From Melampsora larici-populina 98AG31 (lineage: Eukaryota; Basidiomycota; Pucciniomycetes; Pucciniales; Melampsoraceae): a DNA stretch of 64,000 bases. Of the stretch, positions 55,974-64,000 are shown piece by piece; within the stretch, counting starts at the first letter, position 1; each line of letters opens with the position of its first letter. Location of the stretch: contig NW_006768767.1 of the NCBI RefSeq assembly GCF_000204055.1, forward strand, positions 1-64,000, read 5' to 3'. Position numbers and translations under genes: made by a program. The notes beneath the pieces are model-generated. The model was not told where the DNA came from. It saw nothing but the letters and a program-made list of their open reading frames with translations, and did no database searches.

Positions 55974-58900
55974 ATGGGCACCCTTGACTCAGACAATGTC
56001 TCCGAGTCTGACACATCAGAATTTTCTCAACATGTCTTACCTACTCCCCTTCGTCGCTCAACTAGACCACCAACCCCACGTAAGAGTTTACCCGGGATGG
56101 TCCAGCCTTCCGCCGATAGTCGAATTACTGTACCCTTACCTCAAGGCCCTGGTTCAGTCTCTGCGCGCAAGAGTCGATCACGGAATGTTAAAACTTCTGA
56201 TAGTCAAAGTCTAACCATCAATTCGAGTCCCCCTGGTTCTCAACCATCAGTACCCCGTCGAAAGAGAAAAAACACAGCATCACAAGCGACAGCAGCCCAA
56301 GTGAGTTCACAAGCCTTAAGTTCAAGTTATAAATTTTAATGAGGATATTCAAATAGCTGATCAACGCATTTGTTTATGCTAACAGGGCTCTCAACGTGAC
56401 GCACCATCTGACACGGAAATGAATCAGGATTCCAATAACGGTCTCACCGAGCGTCAGAAGACCAAACGGACCAAGGTGTTGCACACCACACCCGAAGAGC
56501 CTGAGTATGCTGCTGTAGTTGACTATTTTGGTGTACCTGAACACAAGCCAAATGATGTAAGTGATTTATATTAAACAAGTAAGTGACATGTATTTACTCA
56601 CACTGATTGTTTTGCAGGATAAATCGAAGAAACCTCTTTCGTGGCCATGCCTATGGTGTAAAAAGATGGTTCGAGTCGTTCCGGAATCACTGAACAATCT
56701 TAAGATACACCGGGATGGCTACAATAAGGGACGCATACGAATTCCTTGTCGAGCTCGGCAGGAAGCTATCGACAGTGGCATCAGTCTTCCTCCAACGGTT
56801 TTTGAACAACAAATGACGTCGAACGGGCAACAACAAATGCCAGATTTCTTTGACAGCAAGGTTCCTTTCAAGAACGAGGTCCTCAACCAGATCCTCGCTG
56901 TGTGGATTCTAGCTGAGGCTCTCCCATGGAGTCGAATCGAAGACTCACTCCTACGCCTTGCATTTAAATATGCTCGGCGTGATGCGAAGATCTTCGGTCG
57001 AACGTGGGTTGCAAGAGAGGACACCGGTATGTATGTATCCTTTCAAGACACCGTCTTAAAAGAGATCCTTGTAAGTAAATCGATTAATTACTTCGAATTG
57101 AATTAAAAAGAAACTAATGTCCTCTTCTTTGTTACTGTAGAACAATACGGGCCAATTCACTTTAATTCACGATGGTTGGACGACGCACAACAACATCCAC
57201 GCGTTCTTAGGAGCGGCCGTCACGTTCATTGATGAGGACTGGAATTACCAGGTTTGTCATCTAACCTTGAAGTTAATAGCTTGGCATCACAAAGGAATCT
57301 GGCTCGCACAGCCATTGGTTCACTTCATGAAGAAACACAAACTACAATATAAGATAAGTACCTTTCTTTTCATTTTTCATATCTTTCAGAAGACTAATTT
57401 GTTTGCCACCCTCACATGCTTGCCCAGGTGACCGATTCTGGGTCAAATAACATCACGATGGCAAACGAGATGCACACGCAATGCTCAATGCACAAGGAAG
57501 ACCGAATGAACTCCGAGGTTACCTCTGAAGAAACTTCTACTTCGAAACTGTCATACACCTGGAACCCAAAAACGGACTACGCCCGATGTTTTCTCCATAA
57601 AATCTCTTCGACGGTTAAAGGCGGCTTAGAAGAACTGGGTCGTAAGACTTCCTTGCGAGCTCAGGACCGTGAAGAAACTCTCGGTTGATTCCCTTTCTCA
57701 GCCACTCTCCCTGTCATCGCCAAGGAGGATGAAGAATCCGATCTTTCCACACCGATTGTAATTGACATACCCGAAGAAGAGACTAATGTACCAGATGAGG
57801 TTGATACCGACCACGATTCAGAAGGTGACGCCACCGCCAAAGCAGCTCCTGACTATGATGAAGAAGAGGAGAATCAGGCCGACACGGATGATCCTACCAT
57901 TGCGCTTGAAGCCCCAATCCTCAACGGGTCTCACACTAACTCTTCCAGGAAACACGCAAACAGATTAAATGGCTTGATTAGCAAGGTAATCATCTATTTT
58001 TCTCAAATGTTTCTCCAGTACTCTCTTGTCTTCAAATATATTTCTTGTCTCCAACTGATCTGCCATCATTCCCTTTGTTGAAATGGATACAGGCAAACTT
58101 TGTGTCACGTCGGGTTGCTCGTTTGGCGGCATGGAGGCTACACTATTCTAGAATCGCGAAACGCATGAGTTTGAAACTTCTGCCGTTGACTCCTGGTTAT
58201 AACGCCACCCGTTGGAATGCAGAATTCGACTCGCTCAACCGATTGGTGCAGGCACGTAAAGTGAGTTGAATCTCACCATTGCAACTAACTTCAAGTTACA
58301 ATAACTTATGTTCTTTGTCATATCAGGTTGTCAACAGACTCTTAGCTGATGACCTCAACCTAATCAAGATGAAGAAACGCCGAAAGGACAGCAAGAAGCC
58401 TCGTGGATATTTCCACGAGATCTTTTTTTCACAAGATGACTGGACCGCCCTTGAGGAATTGACCAACGAACTGGCGGTAAGTTTGATTTCGTAAACTAAA
58501 GCTTGGCTTTGATAGGTGCTGACTTTGAGGGTTATATCAATACTTTTAAATTAAAGCCCTTCCCAGATCTCACCAAACGGATGGAAGGCGACGGCCCGAA
58601 CGGCTGTTTGGTCATTCCTGAGTTCTATGCACTCAAATGTCATCTAGCAACTCGGGTTGAGGAACTTACTATCGGAGACGCACTTCTTCCAATGATCCAA
58701 TCAATGCAAGCACGTGTAGATAAGTACTTTGAAGAGGCGTTGCAGTGTGATACAACGGTTATGGCCACCATCCTCAATCCATTCTTCCGACTTCAATTTT
58801 TCGAACAAGTGTTTGGACTGGAGCATGAAATGACTAGGCGGGCACGCAAGCTACTTCAAGATAAGTTTGACAGTCGCAAGTTGAAGCTTTCGAAAGATCA

Positions 58901-59054
58901 GCCCGCGCCTATTGTTATCGACACACCTTCTTCAGTGAAAGCGAACCAAACCGGACCATCCAATCTCTTTCAACTATTCAAGTCTCAAGGCGCTGAGGTG
59001 GAGTCAAATGAGATCGCGGCGTACCTCAAGGGTTGCTTTCCCAATGTCGGTCAA
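55974..59054 (+). pseudogene. hAT transposase gene (BED finger, RNase H-like core), probably interrupted
   Basis: Starts near MGTLDSDNVSES (55974); a Ser/Pro/Arg-rich N-terminus is followed by exons around 56385-56558, 56619-57070, 57141-57360, 57428-57688, 57690-57985, 58094-58260, 58327-58475 and 58520-59054. A zinc-finger-like block (CLWCKKMVRVV ... HRDGYNKGRIRIPC) is followed by FTLIHDGWTTHNNIHAFLGAAVTFIDEDW, which holds the first catalytic Asp, then VTDSGSNNITMANEMH, the second. An acidic spacer, ATRWNAEFDSLNRL and ATILNPFFRLQFFEQVFG follow. A TGA near 57686 breaks the frame of the exon after the second Asp, so the copy may be dead unless an intron covers it. The dimerisation domain is not seen and would lie in the gap at 59055. 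Confidence 0.75.
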
Positions 59055-59154
59055 NNNNNNNNNNNNNNNNNNNNNNNNNNNNNNNNNNNNNNNNNNNNNN
59101 NNNNNNNNNNNNNNNNNNNNNNNNNNNNNNNNNNNNNNNNNNNNNNNNNNNNNN
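59055..59154. other. Assembly gap, 100 N
   Basis: Exactly 100 N, the usual placeholder for a gap of unknown size. It separates the hAT coding region from repeat copy B and may hide a complete LTR element end and the transposase C-terminus. Confidence 1.
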
Positions 59155-60765
59155 AGATCAATTAAAAAATTCACAATTTACCATGTTTACCAGTTTATTA
59201 GCAGGATCAGCAGGAAAGAAAATTCGAAATGGAGGTTTTTGATCAATTGAAGCTCTTGTAGGCTTATGTATTGGTCATTAGGTCAACATTACATCATTTT
59301 ATTTCACATTATATATTAAGATCATTATAGTTTACTTACAAATTTATTACAAAAAGAAAGAAAGAAAAACATAAGAAAAATTCGAAATTATAGGTATAAA
59401 GGTTGGAAAATGGTTTTTAGGTTAGTAAAAATAAAGTTATGGGTATTATGAGGTTAGAATATGAAAGAAAAACATTATACGATACTATGACAATTTTAAT
59501 CTTCAAGGTTGATAAGTAGAAACAGAAGTTATTAGGAAAAAAGCACTTTTTCGAAGTTGGTAAACAAGAGGTACACGTGTAGTTTGGTTGTGTAATAGTG
59601 GTAGTGATGGAATTTAAGGTTGCCAAGAGGATTTTCCGGGATTTTTAAGGCTATAGATGATGATGTCATATTACATGAGCAAGAAAAAGATAGTAGTAGC
59701 TGTGAAAAGTGAAGAAAATGGGTGAAATTCGTGGAAAATGGAGGTTTTCAGCTAATTACATATGTCAAATGACGTCAGAATAGGTTGGTAGATGGCTCAT
59801 TCAACGCAGAAGAGTGGATTACATAATGTACAAACTTTAAATCATTAGTAACGGAGGTGTGTGTAAAAAGTTATAAGGCAAATAAAGAATTGGTGTGAAT
59901 CTCGAATTTACAGTCACAAGTCATATGTAACACTAAAAACCTTAACTTCACAACTCAATATCTTACTCATCACTCATCAGAAGTAGGTCATGTAGGTGTC
60001 AGAAATGATCAGTAACACGTGGGCTACAAGATGCACTTTAGTAATCAAAAATTGGAGCACATCTGAAAAAATTCGTAATCTCAAAAATTGGTTTTCAGCT
60101 AGTTTACAAGAAAAAAATCACCTGTATTCATCATAAGAAGTGCTGTACATCATATTATTGCGTCATTGATCACTTTTAGCTGTGAAAATTACATCATTTA
60201 TTAGTAACAAAACCATTACATTGCGTCATCATAGGGTTTTTAGGGAATTTTGGGCGGATTTGATTGGTTTTGAGGCTGTTGACCATTGTAAAAGTTCTAG
60301 TACATTGTTATATATACTTTGAGAGGGTTTTGGGACTGTTGTTCCCCTTTTTTTCTTTATCATTTACGCCATTATTATTTTGTTTATCATCATAAACTTA
60401 TTTTAATAGTACCTGTTCACTTAAATACGCCCTTTATTACAGTTATAAAGAGAAATTTACTTTAGTTTTATAGTCATAAAGACTTATTGGGAATAATATC
60501 AATCAGATATTGCTTATTTTTTTTCAGTTATCAATTGGGAATAACACTATAGCAGTGTTGATAGTAATACAAAGTGTGCTTTTGAAGTTAAAATTACATG
60601 TGAAGTTATATTTCTCTGGTGCCTTATCAGTACTCAATACAACAGAGCTCTTTCTGATTGTGTTGTTTTAGAAGAGCAGTCCTTAGACAACTTCTACTAG
60701 TCATTTTATTAGTAGATTATCCTCTTCCAGCTCTGTATAACCCTTGTTGGGTTATAAGTTCTACA
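59155..60765 (+). repeat. Non-coding repeat family, copy B, with structured LTR-like end
   Basis: Homologous to copy A (40150-41578) from about 59360 to 60765. The last 426 bp (60340-60765) begin TGTTCCCC after a purine-rich tract (GAGAGGGTTTTGGGAC) and end CTACA, as an LTR might. It lies inside the hAT element, ending 53 bp before its right terminus, so it inserted there after or together with the hAT. No open frame of note. Confidence 0.7.
60482..60765 (+). other. Candidate structured RNA in repeat copy B
   Basis: Stems correspond one to one with copy A: AATATC/GATATT (60495-60511), AACACT/AGTGTT (about 60543-60559), ACAACA/TGTTGT (60639-60666), GAAGAG/CTCTTC (60671-60727) enclosing TCTACTA/TAGTAGA, and TATAACCC-TTGTT-GGGTTATA (60736-60756). 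Three of the eight pairs in the last stem differ from copy A on both strands while keeping Watson-Crick pairing. Confidence 0.6.
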
Positions 60766-60818
60766 GCGTTGCGCGCAACAAGCAGTTGCTCACAACGCAA
60801 CGCAACGGCCCGACGTTG

Positions 60819-60990
60819 CCAAGAAACACCTTGATGGATTAATCTGCACAAGCATCATACTTCCAGCCACCATAACACAACTAAGATCAGTCCATGTACC
60901 ACTCAACTCATATCTAAACTGTTTCAAACAGCCTATTGACCTGCTCTGTGATTGCCAACAAAGCATAGAGACAGTCAAACATTTCCTTTA
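60819..60990 (+). mobile_element. LINE 3' end, right part of the interrupted copy
   Basis: Continues the LINE sequence from 55378 after the hAT element: CCAAGAAACACC, then sequence matching the reverse complement of 18775-18945. The CxC cluster and ETVKHFL codons are visible. Homology fades at about 60990. Confidence 0.8.
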
Positions 60991-62300
60991 ATCCATTGCA
61001 TCCATACTGTGTCCTAGGAATCTTACTGATCACCATTGCCCAAACTTAACCAAATCCCATGTAGTGCTTTCATAGTACATCCTGAAAGCATTATGTAAGG
61101 CTTATTTAAGTCTGCTCATTGCCTCATATCTGTTTCACTCTATCTGCCCATATTGTTTATGATCTACCAATGCCTTAAGAGAGAAAGATAGACAAAAAGA
61201 AAAATCAGTCCAAAAATGTGCAATTACAGGTGAGGCTACATATGGACATACAATGTGTGTGAAGTACAAGTAGAGTAGAGTTGCCCATGCGTTTTTGGCT
61301 TGAGGACAATCTCTGAGCCATTTAGAATCAGAATCAGTCGGACACAGTGCACACCCATGAAACTCATTCCAGTGCCAATGCCCCTAAGACCTTCTTCCAT
61401 GGAACAGACTTCATTGCAAGACTCAGTTCCAGTGACTTAAACTTCAGCCTCATTGTATCTTTGTCGAGGCCAAGCTGTTTTCTTTCGATGTTAGGTTCAT
61501 GTCAGACGGAGGTTTTCTTGAGGAAGCTTAAAAAGCTCAACAACAAATTGTGGTGTAAGTTGACGTAGGTGCAAGGATATATGTTCTGAGTAAAACCTTA
61601 GCAACAGGATGAGCTGGAGCAAAGGGATTCTGATTCACATTTTTGAATTCGAAATGCTGGTTCGCTTGATGACATCACTGAATCAAATCGGTGCATTTTC
61701 GTTTCATTGAAACAGCGACAAGCCCAGCCACACCAAAGGTGAGATGTAAAGTGTTCTCGGTATCAAAGTCAACGCTCTGTCTCCTGAAATTCAGCTTACA
61801 TGTAAGTTCGAAGAGACTTATCATACAAATGGCACATCTTTGAATTGTAGTATACTATCCTCACTTGGTTTACAAACATTGCACAAATTGGGTTTGTGAA
61901 GAGGTCGATGTGGCGCCTTTTGATTTATCTTCAGCGTTCAGAACCTCGACTTTGAAACATATGCCAGACAGGAAAATTGTGACCCCCATGATCTTGCCAA
62001 AACTGGTTTTGTGGACTTTCCATACCGGTTTGTTATCCCATGCGATGAACCAGGAGAGGCCTTTCCGGTGTATAAAAGGCGCACGTGTGTGGCTCTAGAA
62101 GGATGCAATCACAGCATCAGAGTCTCCATTACCTTTGAATTCTTTCTCTGCTTGAAGTAACTACTTTCTTTGGTATATATTTATCTACTTACATATTGGT
62201 ATCTTTCTGTTCTACGATTTGGAAAGTTATACCCTTTATATCATCATCTCGTGGCTAGGTTAACAGTGATCGATACCAACTTATCATATCATTTTCCAAA
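60991..62300. other. Upstream region of the second glycosidase copy
   Basis: Short frames at 61347-61568 and 61865-62098 (plus) have no recognised domain. The last 150 bp are the probable promoter and leader. Confidence 0.35.
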
Positions 62301-64000
62301 ATGATTTATTTTCCATTATATATTTACATTTTCTTGAGTACTATGTATCAGATTGACGCTGTTAAGGAGCCTGATTATCAGCCTTCGATCAATCTTGCGT
62401 ATGAAGTACTTGGTTGTATAAGCAATCACAGGTAATGTCCATGTCACTTTCACCTCAGTCCCAATCCTGCGGGAAACCCCACTTGAAACCTTGTTCAGAG
62501 TAATCTGGTTCAAGAACTACATACAGTCTAACCCGCGCTAATGCATAATTTGGGGAGACTCACTTTCCTATGCAATTAGACGGGTTATGCTTTTTGACCT
62601 ACACCCCCAAAATGCATAAAAATATGCATTTAGATTTTGGGGTGTATTGCATAGAATTATGCATTAGTACGGTTATTGTATTACCCCACCCATATGGGAC
62701 AAGAGAGGGTGAAGGTGGGAAAACTTCAGTAAGAAAGTGTTTAATTTTGAGGACATTTGTTGTCTATTTAGTACGATATGTACAGAAAGAAACAAAAACA
62801 ATTGTTTTCAAGAACATGCTTTATCAAGTACAATGTGTTACAAAAAACAGTCAACAAACAATAACTTTTGAGGACTTGTGCTTATTTGGTACGACATGTA
62901 CAAAAAGAAAGAAATTGAAGTATTTTTGAAGGCTATCAATAATCAAGTGTTAGATATAGTCACACGTTGGAAGAAATCAGTTATTGCCACTTGTTTTTTG
63001 TTACCAAAAAACAGCTCGGACTCAAGCATCTCGGCATACTTCTGCAAAGAGTTGTCCAATTTGAGACCAGAAGCTGTACCAGTGCCCTCTATGTGAGCTA
63101 ATTCCTTGTTTTCAGTAGCAGGCATGATGAAAAAAGATGCAAATTGATCTAAGGGAGCCGAAGATCGTGTGAGGTGGGTGATATCACTTTGCTGATCATT
63201 CCAAAGCACAACTGCTGTTGCTTTTTGTCAGTATCACCACCACATCACTGGGTTTGACCTATGCAATACCGCTTCCAAGATATAATTTTTTTTGCTTTGA
63301 CCCTATGCATCATGCAATATGCAATTAAAATCTTGTTTTGGCCCGCACCAGCGTGGTGGAGACCAAAACCTATGCATTTTGGCTGGATATGCATATGCGC
63401 GGGTATACAACAGCGCGGGTTAGACTGTATCATTCATCTTGGATTAGAGTTCAGAATAATCTCCAAAATCACACCTTGAACGAGGTTTTGAAACTATCTT
63501 GCCCGCGATGTAGTTATAAGAGTTACTGACCCAGCAAATATATCATTCGTCATTTTTTTACAGTTGGGAGTACGGAACATATGCAGAAGTGATGTTACAA
63601 CTCAACGGAAATTCCGAACTAAGTGTATTTGCACCAAAAGCAAGTCTTCCATTACCAACTACTCCGACATCAAAACTTTGGCAACCAGAACCATTATTTA
63701 AATTAGTAGATTCACTCTTAGCCAAACGAGCAAAGAATGCTACAACGATCATTGAAGCGGATGGAGCAGCTGCTGATCCTGCTAGTCTTGGAGTTCCACT
63801 TTTGGTTTTAGATAATGCTTCAAAACGAGCCAATAAGAAACCCAAGTATGATTATTTAAAGATAGCACAAGAACAATACGATCATTTGATTACTAAAGTT
63901 CCAAAGGATAAGAATGGGGCTATCTCTCAACGTGAATCTGAGGTCCAATACTGGTCAGTCAATGCCACATTTTTTTCCCATTCTTCTTTTCCAAGGTCCA
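62301..64000 (+). CDS. Second secreted six-hairpin glycosidase copy, partial at window end
   Basis: Exon 1 (62301-62431) and exon 2 (63564-63953) have exactly the lengths and phases of exons 1 and 2 of the copy at 49918 (131 and 390 nt). Exon 1 encodes a signal-like start (MIYFPLYIYIFLSTMYQIDA) and EPDYQPSINLAYEVLG. Exon 2 keeps SWEYGTYAEVM and GAISQRESEVQYW. Intron 1 is 1132 bp instead of 75 bp because a Tc1/mariner-type element (62522-63429) sits in it. The rest of the gene lies beyond the window. The two genes face the same way about 12.4 kb apart, with silent and replacement differences but no frame break in the visible part. Confidence 0.85.
62522..63429. mobile_element. Tc1/mariner-type element in intron 1 of the second glycosidase
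   Basis: TA at 62522-62523 and 63428-63429 flank inverted ends CAGTCTAACCCGCGC. Subterminal TATGCAT/ATGCATA strings recur at both ends (for example AATGCATAA, ATATGCAT). No transposase domain is seen in the 0.9 kb; an 88-codon frame on the minus strand (63209-62943) is unrecognised. Confidence 0.85.

Larger units (their letters stand above)
55379..60818 (+). mobile_element. hAT transposon inserted in a LINE
   Basis: The element starts CAACGTTGGGCCG and the inverted right end starts CAACGTCGGGCCG; the shared terminal inverted repeat is about 22 bp with two mismatches. CCAAGAA flanks both sides (55372-55378, 60819-60825). Seven bases match, one short of the hAT norm of eight. The uninterrupted LINE at 18.9 kb gives the empty site. 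Both subterminal regions are packed with GCGTTGC/GCAACGC motifs, probable transposase sites. It encodes a hAT transposase (about 55980-59054) with short introns, and holds repeat copy B plus a gap. Confidence 0.9.

Overview
The window reads as nuclear DNA of a rust fungus (Pucciniomycotina), most plausibly Melampsora. The evidence is AT-rich DNA, genes broken by many 60-140 bp introns with GTAAGT-type donors, basidiomycete-type proteins, and a dense load of Ty1/copia, Ty3/gypsy, DIRS-like, LINE and hAT elements plus many MITEs. The genus is inference; the fungal and rust-like character comes from the sequence. Two assembly gaps are present (34322-35037 and 59055-59154).

Layout. 1-6.2 kb: a 660-codon hypothetical frame on the minus strand, then a decayed copia element (2998-6180, minus) that carries a small palindromic insertion. 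7.1-12.4 kb is a compact gene island: a four-exon mitochondrial iron-sulfur protein of the NFU1 family (+), a tiny three-exon G-protein gamma subunit with a CaaX end (-), and a DUF218-type membrane protein (-). 14.1-16.6 kb (-) and 27.1-29.8 kb (+) hold two divergent paralogs of an allantoate/nicotinate-type (Dal5-like) major facilitator transporter, with 12 and 13 exons. They share a 22-nt micro-exon. About 10.5 kb separates their start codons, and that interval holds MITEs, LINE debris and an intronless 1021-aa protein with a possible signal peptide.

30-44 kb is mobile DNA: a Harbinger-type MITE with a second MITE nested in it, a hAT transposase fragment cut by a gypsy LTR, the gypsy integrase running into the first gap, a decayed DIRS-like element, and a long non-coding repeat ending in a set of hairpins. 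45.7-47.0 kb holds a bZIP transcription factor. 49.9-51.5 kb holds a five-exon secreted six-hairpin glycosidase (GH105/GH88-like). A second copy starts at 62.3 kb and runs off the end of the window; its first intron is swollen by a Tc1/mariner-type element. 55.4-60.8 kb is a hAT transposon inserted into a LINE 3' end, and the matching uninterrupted site is at 18.9 kb.

Working together: NFU1 serves mitochondrial Fe-S maturation, the G gamma subunit serves pheromone or nutrient signalling, the transporters would import small nitrogenous or vitamin-like acids, and the glycosidases would act on plant wall polysaccharide. No operon-like linkage is expected. The most unusual signal is the hairpin series at the end of the 1.4-1.7 kb repeat. 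Copies at 41.3-41.6 and 60.5-60.8 kb differ in sequence but keep pairing through compensatory changes, which points to selection on a folded RNA (or single-stranded DNA) in a mobile element.
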